In this document: piece by piece, positions 1-6,202 of the stretch
Layout of the letters: the number at the start of each line of letters is the position of its first letter
Position numbering within the stretch: position 1 is the stretch's first letter
Assembly (NCBI GenBank): GCA_029932445.1
Contig: JAOZQB010000030.1
Location: 12,809 to 19,066 of the forward strand
DNA length: 6,258 bases
Origin: Bacteroidales bacterium
Lineage (GTDB): Bacteria; Bacteroidota; Bacteroidia; Bacteroidales; JAADGE01
Direction of reading: 5' to 3'
Notes under the pieces: model-generated
Seen by the model: the letters and a program-made list of their open reading frames with translations, nothing else
Told to the model about the DNA's origin: nothing
Databases searched by the model: none
Translations under genes and position numbers: made by a program

Positions 1-80
1 ACCGGAAGAATAATTATCAGGAATTATAGACTACTTATACAATTCATATTAAAACAAGAAGTTATTGCTTTTCGTTTTTT

Positions 81-1493
81 TTATGAGAATAATGTATTTC
101 TTTCTGCATCAAGTCGCAAAAAAACAAACAAAAATAATGAAAATGAAAATAAAGAAGACCCTCCGTAACTGAAGAAAGGCAGCGGAATGCCTATAACAGG
201 TGCCAAACCGATTGTCATAGCAACATTAACCGCATAATGAAAAAACAAAACAGATGCTAAAGAATAACCGAAAATTCTTGTATAAACTGATTTCTGTCGT
301 TCGGCAATTTTCAAAATTCTGAATAATAATATCGTAAAAATTATTATTACACCGGAGGTTCCGATAAATCCCCATTCTTCACCAACGGTGCAAAAAATAA
401 AATCAGTATCTTGCTCAGGAACAAAATTAAATTTTGTTTGTGTTCCTTTCAGATAACCTTTGCCGGAAAATCCGCCGGAGCCTATCGCAATTTCAGATTG
501 ATGAACATTATACCCCACACCTGTTATATCTTTTTCGATTCCGAAAAGCACATTAATGCGTGTTTGTTGATGCTCTTTTAAAACATTATTAAAAACATAA
601 TCAACAGAATACGCAGAACCGATATAAAACAATAATAATAGCGGAATAATAAATTGCAATAACTTACCTTTATTAAAAACACGAATCATTTTAATTACGG
701 AAACAATCGAAACCGAAATTAATAAAATAATATTTACGGGAATATTCTTTCTGAAAAATATAATATACATAAAACCAATAATGCTTAATCCTATTATTAA
801 TAATGCTGCAAGACGTGTTTCTCGTTTATTCCCGGTTAAAATTCTGTATATCAATAAAATCCCTATTATTAATATTATAAATAATGTATTGAGACTAATA
901 AAGAAAACCGAAATAAATACAAGAATTTCAATAAAAATAATAACCAAAATATAGAACGGCAAACCTTGTCTGTAAAGAACAAAAATAAAAGATGCAAAAA
1001 CTAAAGCAGAACCGGCATCACCTTGCAGTAAAATTAAAAAAGCCGGAAAAGCAATTATAAATAATAAAATAATTAAGTCCCTGAAATTTGACATTATTTT
1101 AAGTCCTTCTCGTCCGGCAAACTTAGCTAAAGCAAGAGCGGTCGCTAATTTAGCAAATTCTGCAGGTTGCAATTTAAAATTTCCGATTATAAACCACGAT
1201 CGTGAACCGCCTGTTTTATCTCCGATAAACAATACAAGAACCAATAATAATATGATAAATCCATAAATATAATATGAAACGGTCGGGATGATATGAACTT
1301 CCAAAAACAAAATTCCGATTAAAAACAGCACATTTATCAATATCATTATCAGCTCTTTACCATATCTGGACGAAAAACTGAAGCCACTGCCGTCATAAGA
1401 CGAAGAATAAATATTCATCCAACCTGCCGTTATCAATAAAAAATAAAGCAACAAAGTAATTAAGTCAATTTTTTGAATAACTTTTGATTTCAT
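81..1493 (-). CDS. rodA: RodA, SEDS-family peptidoglycan glycosyltransferase
   Basis: Polytopic inner-membrane enzyme that polymerises lipid II into glycan strands for cell elongation, working with the PBP2 transpeptidase encoded just upstream. SEDS signatures are clear in the 470 residues: QPAEFAKL at 109-116, the QGDAGSALVF segment near 157-166, GVGYNVHQSEIAIGSGG at 325-341, the loop motif PEQDTDF at 359-365, and the GIPLPFFSYGGSS block at 435-447. Asp364 in the TDF motif appears to match the acidic residue essential for polymerisation in characterised RodA proteins (assigned by motif position, not alignment). The protein is about 100 residues longer than E. coli RodA (370). The excess lies at roughly 180-295, where five hydrophobic segments stand in place of about two. 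The start is an ATG, 16 bases after the mrdA stop, so the two genes are surely co-transcribed. No convincing terminator is visible in the 80 bases downstream. Confidence 0.95.
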   Translation of the reverse strand: MKSKVIQKIDLITLLLYFLLITAGWMNIYSSSYDGSGFSFSSRYGKELIMILINVLFLIGILFLEVHIIPTVSYYIYGFIILLLVLVLFIGDKTGGSRSWFIIGNFKLQPAEFAKLATALALAKFAGREGLKIMSNFRDLIILLFIIAFPAFLILLQGDAGSALVFASFIFVLYRQGLPFYILVIIFIEILVFISVFFISLNTLFIILIIGILLIYRILTGNKRETRLAALLIIGLSIIGFMYIIFFRKNIPVNIILLISVSIVSVIKMIRVFNKGKLLQFIIPLLLLFYIGSAYSVDYVFNNVLKEHQQTRINVLFGIEKDITGVGYNVHQSEIAIGSGGFSGKGYLKGTQTKFNFVPEQDTDFIFCTVGEEWGFIGTSGVIIIFTILLFRILKIAERQKSVYTRIFGYSLASVLFFHYAVNVAMTIGLAPVIGIPLPFFSYGGSSLFSFSLFLFVFLRLDAERNTLFS

Positions 1494-1509
1494 ATTATAT
1501 TTAACTTCA

Positions 1510-3300
1510 TTATTTATTCTTAATTAAATTTGCTTCACTTATTCTTTTTAATAACCAAGGTCGAGAAATCGAATCGGTTAAATATTTTTCAATTATCATA
1601 CTTGCAATAGGAGCTGCCCATGTTGAACCGTAACCGGCATTTTCCACATAAACAGAAACAGCAATTTTCGGATTATCTTTAGGAGCAAAGGCAATAAAAA
1701 CAGAATGGTCTTTTCCGTGCGGATTTTGAGCCGTACCGGTTTTCCCGCAAATATCTAATCCGGGAACGTATGCTAACATACCGGTTCCTCCGGAAACAAC
1801 CGCTTCCATAGCATCTTTTACAGGTTGATAATATTTTTCATTAACTTTTGAATAATGCTTTTCTTTATATTTTTTATCAATTCCGGCAGCTCCGATATCT
1901 TTCACTATATGCGGGATAATATACCATCCTTTATTAGCAATAATTGCAGTCATATTTGCCGTTTGTAAAGGGGTAAATCCCAGTTCACCCTGCCCTATTG
2001 CCAATGAAATAATTGTATTATAATTCCAATGTCCTTTTCCGTAATATCGATCATAATATTTATGAGAATATAAAATTCCTTGTTTTTCAAAGTCTAAATC
2101 TGTCCCGAGTTTTGTTGCTAAACCAAAAGATTTCACATAAGTTCTCCAATCTTCATAAGCATTTGCATAATTTTCGAAACGTTTATCCGAAATTATAAGC
2201 TTTAACACCGTACAATAATATGCATTGCTGGACATTTGAATCGATTTTTTAAAAGAAACGGCACCGCTGACATGATCTTTTACAATATGTGTTCCGGCAT
2301 CATAACCGTTAAGAACAAAAACAGTTCTGTCCGTAATTAATCCTTTTTGCAGAGCAATTAATGCATTAATCGGTTTAAAAGTTGAACCCGGCGGATACAT
2401 CGAACGTAAAGTACGATTAAACAATGGTTTATTTTTTTGATATTCAATCTTTCTGTAATTTTCGGCTAATTTCTTTCCTATAAATAAATTCGGGTCATAA
2501 GTAGGGCTTGTAACCATAGCAAGAATTTCGCCCGTTAAAGGTTCAATCGCTACAATACTTCCTATTTTATTTTGCATTAAGAATTCACCTAATTTCTGCA
2601 ATTCAATATCTAACGAAGAAACAATATTTTTCCCGGCAAGTGCTTGTTTGTTATAAGAACCTTTTTTATATGGCCCTTGTACTCGACCTAAAACGTCAAC
2701 CATAAAAACTTCAGTCCCTTTATCACCTCTCAAATCAGTTTCATAAACTTTTTCTATTCCGCTTTTACCGACATAATCACCTGACTGATAATAGGTATCA
2801 TTTTTCAATTCATCAACATTAACTTCGCCTAAATAACCCAGAACATTTGCAGCAACAGGAAAGGGATAAGTTCTTAATGAACGTTTTTCCGTATAAAAAC
2901 CGGGATATTTATATAAATTTTCGGCAATACGGGCATATTCCTCTCCGTTGATTTGTTTTTTCAGTATTACCGGTTTATAGGAGTACTTTTTTTTCTTAAA
3001 TACTGAAACTAAATCTTTTTTTGATATTCCGATTAAATTACAAAAAGTCACAGTGTCAAAAGCTTCAATACTTCTGGGAACAACCTTTAAATCGTAGGTA
3101 CTTTGATTTGCAACTATTATTTTTCCGGTTCGATCAAAGACAAAACCTCTTGAAGGATATATTGTTACATGCCTTAAAGTATTATTTTCAGCCGAAAGCT
3201 TAAAAGAATCATCAATTACTTGAATGTAAAACAACTTGGCAATAAAAACTAATGCTGAAATGCTAAATATGAAACTTATGATGAAGCGTTTTGTTTTCAA
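1510..3300 (-). CDS. mrdA: Penicillin-binding protein 2, elongation-specific DD-transpeptidase
   Basis: Class B penicillin-binding protein that cross-links the glycan made by RodA during lateral wall growth; anchored in the inner membrane with its catalytic domain in the periplasm. It has 596 residues, close to the usual length. Order: cytoplasmic KTKR, one membrane segment at about 7-26, a dimerisation/pedestal region opening with PSRGFVFDRTG (49-59), then the transpeptidase domain. All three active-site motifs are intact: STFK at 306-309 (nucleophile Ser306), SSN at 357-359, and KTGT at 520-523. The start must be TTG at 3298-3300. The codon immediately upstream in frame is TAG, and the first internal Met is residue 200, far past the membrane anchor. 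It lies 69 bases after mreD and 16 before rodA in the expected order mreD-mrdA-rodA. I see no terminator in either gap. Confidence 0.96.
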   Translation of the reverse strand: MKTKRFIISFIFSISALVFIAKLFYIQVIDDSFKLSAENNTLRHVTIYPSRGFVFDRTGKIIVANQSTYDLKVVPRSIEAFDTVTFCNLIGISKKDLVSVFKKKKYSYKPVILKKQINGEEYARIAENLYKYPGFYTEKRSLRTYPFPVAANVLGYLGEVNVDELKNDTYYQSGDYVGKSGIEKVYETDLRGDKGTEVFMVDVLGRVQGPYKKGSYNKQALAGKNIVSSLDIELQKLGEFLMQNKIGSIVAIEPLTGEILAMVTSPTYDPNLFIGKKLAENYRKIEYQKNKPLFNRTLRSMYPPGSTFKPINALIALQKGLITDRTVFVLNGYDAGTHIVKDHVSGAVSFKKSIQMSSNAYYCTVLKLIISDKRFENYANAYEDWRTYVKSFGLATKLGTDLDFEKQGILYSHKYYDRYYGKGHWNYNTIISLAIGQGELGFTPLQTANMTAIIANKGWYIIPHIVKDIGAAGIDKKYKEKHYSKVNEKYYQPVKDAMEAVVSGGTGMLAYVPGLDICGKTGTAQNPHGKDHSVFIAFAPKDNPKIAVSVYVENAGYGSTWAAPIASMIIEKYLTDSISRPWLLKRISEANLIKNK

Positions 3301-3369
3301 CTATTTTACGAGATTAAATAATAAAATTTAATTATATTTTTTTTCGATTAATTTATTTTTTAATATTTC

Positions 3370-3888
3370 TTATTGAGTATTTTTTCCGAATAAAAATTGG
3401 CTTAATAAAACTAAAATCAAAACTAAAAATGTTGAAATAAGAGCCTTATACAACGTTAAGAAAAAATTTGAGAAACTGAATTCAAGAAATAACCAATACA
3501 ATAAATTGTGAATAAAAACTAAAATGAATGCATATTTCAAAAACCATAAAAACCCGTATTGAAATATACCGGGTTTTGTATCAGGCAAATAGCCGTCACG
3601 AGGATTTAAAATTTTCAATATTAAAGGACGAAAAAATGCAACAAACACAAGTGACGCGGCATTAACTCCGCCGGTATCCGCAAACATATCAAGTGATAAT
3701 CCTAAAAAGAAAGCTGACAGTAATAAAAGCCATCCTGAAATCTCAAAAGGAAGAATCAGAATTAATAAAACATAAAAATTAATATTAATTCCGAATTTTG
3801 TTAAAGAGATATTATTCAACAAAAAAACTTGAAGAAAAATCAACAATAAAAATAAGCCGACATTTTTTAATAAAACATTCAGTGTCAA
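3370..3888 (-). CDS. mreD: MreD, rod-shape-determining membrane protein
   Basis: Small integral membrane component of the elongasome, thought to link MreC and the RodA-PBP2 synthase to cytoplasmic MreB filaments. The 172 residues contain about five or six hydrophobic segments (roughly 11-28, 38-50, 52-69, 77-91, 113-135, 146-167). The family-type core GLSLDMFADTGGVNAASLV runs from 63 to 81, followed by the FFRPLIL and WFLKYAFILVFIHNLLYW stretches that resemble Bacteroidota MreD. The identification also rests on position directly before mrdA and rodA. The likely start is TTG at 3886-3888: the frame is open upstream for only about 15 more codons to a TAA and contains no ATG or GTG, and the first internal Met is residue 68. 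mreC, which normally precedes mreD, is missing; mqnE lies 75 bases upstream instead. A -7 promoter box sits in that gap. Confidence 0.9.
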   Translation of the reverse strand: MTLNVLLKNVGLFLLLIFLQVFLLNNISLTKFGININFYVLLILILPFEISGWLLLLSAFFLGLSLDMFADTGGVNAASLVFVAFFRPLILKILNPRDGYLPDTKPGIFQYGFLWFLKYAFILVFIHNLLYWLFLEFSFSNFFLTLYKALISTFLVLILVLLSQFLFGKNTQ

Positions 3889-3914
3889 AACAAAACTTTT
3901 TAGTAATTGTTCGT

Positions 3915-3922
3915 CAAAGATA
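3915..3922 (-). promoter_or_regulatory. Bacteroidota -7 promoter box for mreD-mrdA-rodA
   Basis: Read on the minus strand, this is TATCTTTG, a perfect match to the Bacteroidota -7 consensus TAnnTTTG. It lies in the 75-base gap between mqnE and mreD, about 26 bases before the mreD TTG, which would leave a leader of about 20 bases. No TTTG is seen at the expected -33 distance, so the call rests on one element in an AT-rich gap. If real, it lets the elongation genes be expressed independently of mqnE. Confidence 0.5.
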
Positions 3923-3963
3923 AAGAATATTTATAAAAATTTCTTGTAAAATACTTTATAAAT

Positions 3964-5106
3964 TTAAAATGTATTTATTACATTATATAAAGTATCTCTT
4001 TCAATCGGGATTCTTTTAACATCTTTAACAAGTTTTACCAAGTCATTTGTTGTCATCTTCGGATTTTGATCCTCAGCACCCGCCATTGAATAAATTTTTG
4101 TACTGTCATCAATAGTTCCGTCAATATCATCAACACCGAATGATAAAGAAAGTTGTGCAATTTCTTTTCCGATGCTCGGCCAATAGGCTTTCAAGTGCGG
4201 AAAATTATCAAGATAAATTCTCGAAACTGCAAAATTTTTTAAATCTTCAATAGATGTTACTTCTCCGATATGCGACATACTGTTATTTTCTTTTCTGAAT
4301 TTTAGGGGAATGTATGTATTAAAACCGCCGGTTTTGTCTTGCAATTCGCGAAGTTTTGACATATGATGAACTCGGTGCTCATATTTTTCAACATGACCGT
4401 ATAATATTGTTGCATTTGAAGGAATACCGACTTTATGAGCTGTTTCGTGAATAGTCAGCCACATATCCGTTGACGCTTTTTCGTCACAAATTTCTTTACG
4501 AATATCGGAATGAAAAATTTCGGCACCGCCTCCGGGGATAGAATCTAAACCGTATTCTTTTAATTTAAGTAAACCGTCTTCTAAGGACAATTTTGCTTTT
4601 TTAATCATATATTCCAATTCTACGGCCGTAAATGCTTTGATATGAATGTTCGGAATAATCTCTTTAATTTTTTGCATCATTTCACCGTAATAATGCAAAT
4701 CTCTTTTCGGGTGTACACCTCCTACAATATGAACTTCGGTAACTCCTGTATTTTTATATGATTCAACTGTTTTTAATATTTCGTCTATGGTAAATTCCCA
4801 AGCACCTTCTTGACCTATTTTTCGAACATAAGAACAAAACTTACAATTATAAATACAAATATTTGTAGGTTCTATGTGAAAATTTTTATTAAAATACGTT
4901 TTATTTCCGTGTTTTTGTTCTCTGATAAAATTTGCCAAAACTCCTAAAAAACCAAGTTCGCCTTTTTCATATAATAATATTGCTTCATCATCGCTGATTC
5001 GAATATTATTTACAATTTTTTGAGCAATATTTTTTAAATCTATATCAAGACCTTCAGCATTTAACAATGTCAGTATGTTTGAATTCATTTTCTTATTTTT
5101 ATTCAT
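3964..5106 (-). CDS. mqnE: Aminofutalosine synthase (radical SAM), menaquinone biosynthesis
   Basis: Cytoplasmic radical SAM enzyme of the futalosine menaquinone pathway. MqnE joins 3-[(1-carboxyvinyl)oxy]benzoate with the S-adenosylmethionine-derived adenosyl moiety to give aminofutalosine. The iron-sulfur cluster motif CX3CX2C is Cys84, Cys88 and Cys91 (CIYNCKFC). It is followed by HIVGGVHP (126-133), IKAFTAVE (156-163), DSIPGGGAEIF (188-198), SNATILYGHVE (230-240) and TGGFNTYIPLKF (259-270). The SNATxLYGH and FIPL-type segments fit MqnE better than the paralogue MqnC, which acts later as the cyclase; CofG/CofH-type enzymes are more distant relatives. The 380 residues are a normal length. 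The start is the first ATG (5104-5106); a second ATG at codon 7 is also possible. The gene begins about 20 bases after the U-tract of the rpmH terminator. The nearest -7-like sequence, TATAATTG at about 5126-5133, is one base off consensus. No other mqn gene is present. Confidence 0.9.
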   Translation of the reverse strand: MNKNKKMNSNILTLLNAEGLDIDLKNIAQKIVNNIRISDDEAILLYEKGELGFLGVLANFIREQKHGNKTYFNKNFHIEPTNICIYNCKFCSYVRKIGQEGAWEFTIDEILKTVESYKNTGVTEVHIVGGVHPKRDLHYYGEMMQKIKEIIPNIHIKAFTAVELEYMIKKAKLSLEDGLLKLKEYGLDSIPGGGAEIFHSDIRKEICDEKASTDMWLTIHETAHKVGIPSNATILYGHVEKYEHRVHHMSKLRELQDKTGGFNTYIPLKFRKENNSMSHIGEVTSIEDLKNFAVSRIYLDNFPHLKAYWPSIGKEIAQLSLSFGVDDIDGTIDDSTKIYSMAGAEDQNPKMTTNDLVKLVKDVKRIPIERDTLYNVINTF

Positions 5107-5127
5107 TCTAAATTAATAAGCGGATGC

Positions 5128-5170
5128 AATTATAAATAAAATACCCCTGATATAAGAATATCAAGGGTAT
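5128..5170 (-). terminator. Intrinsic terminator of rpmH
   Basis: An inverted repeat at 5141-5153 / 5158-5170 forms, in minus-strand RNA, a 13-bp stem (AUACCCUUGAUAU with AUAUCAGGGGUAU) closed by a UCUU loop and followed by UUUAUUUAU. One pair is a G-U wobble in minus-strand RNA but an A-C mismatch in plus-strand RNA, so the structure favours the minus strand. It lies 46 bases after the rpmH stop and ends about 20 bases before mqnE, separating the two transcription units. Confidence 0.85.
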
Positions 5171-5216
5171 AAAAATTCATTTTTATTCAAAAAACGTTAA
5201 AATAAAAAACGTGTTC

Positions 5217-5372
5217 TTATTTCTGAGGGATTTCACTTGAAACAGATAATTTCTTACGTCCTTTTCTGCGTCTTGAATTTAAAATATTTCTTCCGCTTGC
5301 AGTTGCCATACGTTCTCTGAATCCGTGTTTATTTTTTCTTTTTCTGTTTGAAGGTTGAAACGTTCTTTTCAT
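5217..5372 (-). CDS. rpmH: 50S ribosomal protein L34
   Basis: Small basic protein of the large ribosomal subunit. The 51-residue translation begins MKRTFQPSNRKRKNKHGFRE and continues RMATASGRNILNSRRRKGRK, which is the L34 signature along nearly its whole length. A short tail follows, KLSVSSEIPQK. This tail is slightly longer than in the 44-46-residue proteins of many bacteria. The start is ATG at 5370-5372, downstream of a strong Bacteroidota promoter with a leader of about 38 bases. A terminator follows, so the gene appears monocistronic. The rnpA gene, which follows rpmH in many other bacteria, is not here. Confidence 0.97.
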   Translation of the reverse strand: MKRTFQPSNRKRKNKHGFRERMATASGRNILNSRRRKGRKKLSVSSEIPQK

Positions 5373-5416
5373 TGCTTTAAATTTTACTTATTTTTCCTAT
5401 CTGATTTTCAGGGATG

Positions 5417-5446
5417 CAAAGGTATTATTTTTTTATTTTCTGCAAA
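5417..5446 (-). promoter_or_regulatory. rpmH promoter (TTTG / TAnnTTTG type)
   Basis: On the minus strand a TTTG at 5443-5446 is followed, after 18 bases, by TACCTTTG at 5417-5424, a perfect TAnnTTTG -7 box. This matches the vegetative promoter of Bacteroidota, with spacing close to the usual 19-21. The transcription start should lie near 5410, about 38 bases before the rpmH ATG. It is the best promoter in the window and supports the phylum assignment. Confidence 0.85.
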
Positions 5447-5560
5447 AATAATCTGATTTTTTAAATCATTAATTTCAATCTTTCCTTTAAAAGTTATGAT
5501 TTTTGCGTGAAAACTGCCTTTTTATTGCTGTATATCAATTATTTTTTGCTTAAGCTTGAA

Positions 5561-5590
5561 GATAAAAACTGCAGAAGTCTGGGACTTCCG
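5561..5590 (-). terminator. Terminator-like hairpin in the rpmH-receiver intergenic region
   Basis: In minus-strand RNA, CGGAAGUC and GACUUCUG pair over 8 bp (one G-U) around the three-base loop CCA. The sequence CAGUUUUUAUC follows. On the plus strand the wobble becomes an A-C mismatch, so the minus direction is favoured. It lies about 130 bases beyond the receiver stop. It could be a second terminator for that transcript or the 3' end of a small RNA. The three bases between stem and U-tract make it weaker than the rpmH terminator. Confidence 0.5.
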
Positions 5591-5594
5591 AATA

Positions 5595-5634
5595 CCCCGA
5601 ATTACCTTACCTGCAGCAAGCAGAAAATTCGGGG
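5595..5634. other. GC-rich hairpin with nested stem, intergenic
   Basis: CCCCGAATT (5595-5603) and AATTCGGGG (5626-5634) are perfect 9-base inverted repeats. They enclose 22 bases that contain a smaller stem, CTGC/GCAG (5611-5614 / 5620-5623). It sits four bases from the terminator-like hairpin at 5572-5590, giving a compact structured block of about 65 bases in otherwise AT-rich DNA. The 349-base interval 5373-5721 holds this block, the rpmH promoter and the receiver-proximal hairpin. I find no credible protein-coding gene in it. The block may be a structured 3' UTR, a small RNA or a dispersed palindromic repeat. Confidence 0.5.
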
Positions 5635-5697
5635 CTGTTTATTTAACTGAAAATCTGTATTATTTACTGAACTCACGTTAAAAATAATAATACGTTT

Positions 5698-5722
5698 AAA
5701 AAGTATTATCTGTATACTTTTT
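5698..5722 (-). terminator. AT-rich terminator-like hairpin at the receiver stop codon
   Basis: Nine-base perfect inverted repeats at 5698-5706 and 5714-5722 (minus strand AAAAAGTAT and ATACTTTTT) flank a 7-base loop. The stem is all A-T apart from one G-C pair, and its 3' arm supplies the U-run, so it resembles a weak, possibly bidirectional terminator beginning in the stop codon. An overlapping alternative stem, ATAATAC/GTATTAT at 5687-5693 / 5703-5709, is followed in minus-strand RNA by UAUUUUUAA and may serve the same purpose. Confidence 0.45.
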
Positions 5723-6111
5723 TATCCGTGAATAATGTCATCAGTTTTTTGCAATAAACGAGAAATTACATTAAAAAAATCTTCTTTTAGGAAAGGTTTT
5801 GTAATTACGGCATCAAATCCGACATTCACAATTTCATCCAACTTTTCTCTTGTTGCATATGCTGTTTCAGCAACAACTGCTATATTCGGATTAATTTTTC
5901 GAAGTTTTTTTAATTCTTCTATTCCGTCCATTACCGGCATTAGAATATCGGTAATTACCAAATTTACGGAATGATTTTTACAAAAATAAACAGCAAGTTT
6001 TCCGTTTTGAACGCTAAAAATTTCTGCTTGCAAAGGTTTTAAATATTCTTTAATCAAAATAACTGAATAATAATCGTCATCAACAATAAGAATTCTCTTT
6101 TTACCGGACAT
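5722..6111 (-). CDS. Stand-alone CheY-like response regulator receiver
   Basis: Cytoplasmic phosphoacceptor protein of a two-component system. Its 129 residues are a single receiver domain with no DNA-binding or enzymatic output. The family's key residues are in place: the acidic pocket Asp11-Asp12 (ILIVDDD), phosphoacceptor Asp55 in TDILMPVMDG, switch Thr83 in AETAYA, and Lys105 in the KPF motif. It therefore looks competent for phosphorylation. The MPVMDG and TAYA segments resemble receivers attached to hybrid histidine kinases, so it may derive from such a domain or receive phosphate from a hybrid or phosphorelay kinase elsewhere. No kinase or target gene is adjacent, and its process cannot be named. 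The start is ATG at 6109-6111, 20 bases after a long leader hairpin. Unrelated rpmH follows with its own promoter, so the gene appears independently transcribed. Confidence 0.92.
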   Translation of the reverse strand: MSGKKRILIVDDDYYSVILIKEYLKPLQAEIFSVQNGKLAVYFCKNHSVNLVITDILMPVMDGIEELKKLRKINPNIAVVAETAYATREKLDEIVNVGFDAVITKPFLKEDFFNVISRLLQKTDDIIHG

Positions 6112-6130
6112 ATTCAGAATATAAATTTGA

Positions 6131-6167
6131 TTTAACCCACATTATTAATAAATAATGTGGAGTTAAA
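6131..6167. promoter_or_regulatory. Long perfect dyad upstream of the receiver gene
   Basis: CCACATTATT (6137-6146) and AATAATGTGG (6151-6160) form a perfect 10-bp stem with the loop AATA. The arms extend through TTTAAC (6131-6136) and GTTAAA (6162-6167) past one bulged A (6161), for 16 bp in total. It ends 20 bases before the receiver ATG. Neither strand shows a proper U-tract after it, so it is not a standard terminator. It could be an operator dyad, a 5' UTR hairpin, or a processing or termination site for a gene beyond the right edge. Confidence 0.6.
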
Positions 6168-6202
6168 AGTTTATAAAGTTGAAGGTCAAAAGTTTATGTT
6201 GA
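6161..6202. repeat. Degenerate AAGTT-type short repeat tract
   Basis: On the plus strand the motif AAAAGTTTAT occurs exactly twice (6165-6174 and 6188-6197). Between and around the copies are variants such as AAAGTTGA and AAGGTCAA. GTT/GTC cores fall at 6162, 6169, 6178, 6185, 6192 and 6198, a spacing of about seven bases. It may be a degenerate heptad intergenic repeat, or a pair of direct-repeat binding sites 23 bases apart. It overlaps the right arm of the dyad at 6131-6167. Confidence 0.4.

Noticed and set aside
10..27. ATAATT/AATTAT hairpin downstream of rodA
   Set aside because: It is a 6-bp all-A/T stem without a U-tract, expected by chance in this composition, and not credible as the rodA terminator.
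1..168. Plus-strand frame open from the left edge to a stop at 166-168
   Set aside because: It could be the end of a convergent gene, but more than half overlaps the rodA 3' end. The remaining 80 bases are low-complexity and open in only one plus frame, which chance can explain.
2013..2198. Plus-strand open frame of 61 codons inside mrdA
   Set aside because: It is antisense to the transpeptidase domain of PBP2, has no recognisable protein features and no promoter, and is explained as a shadow frame.
3021..3203. Plus-strand open frame of 60 codons inside mrdA
   Set aside because: It is antisense to the conserved N-terminal part of PBP2 and has no independent support.
3301..3369. ATTAAA/TTTAAT hairpin in the mreD-mrdA gap
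   Set aside because: A short all-A/T stem without a U-tract in a very AT-rich gap; no basis for a terminator or regulator.
5507..5650. Plus-strand GTG-initiated frame of 47 codons across the intergenic hairpins
   Set aside because: It has no promoter or ribosome-binding signal, resembles no family I know, and runs through the hairpin block. It is open largely because that block is GC-richer; conservation in relatives would be needed to revive it.
5735..5974. Plus-strand open frame of 79 codons opposite the receiver
   Set aside because: It lies wholly within the receiver gene, whose motifs are unambiguous; the complementary frame is open by chance.
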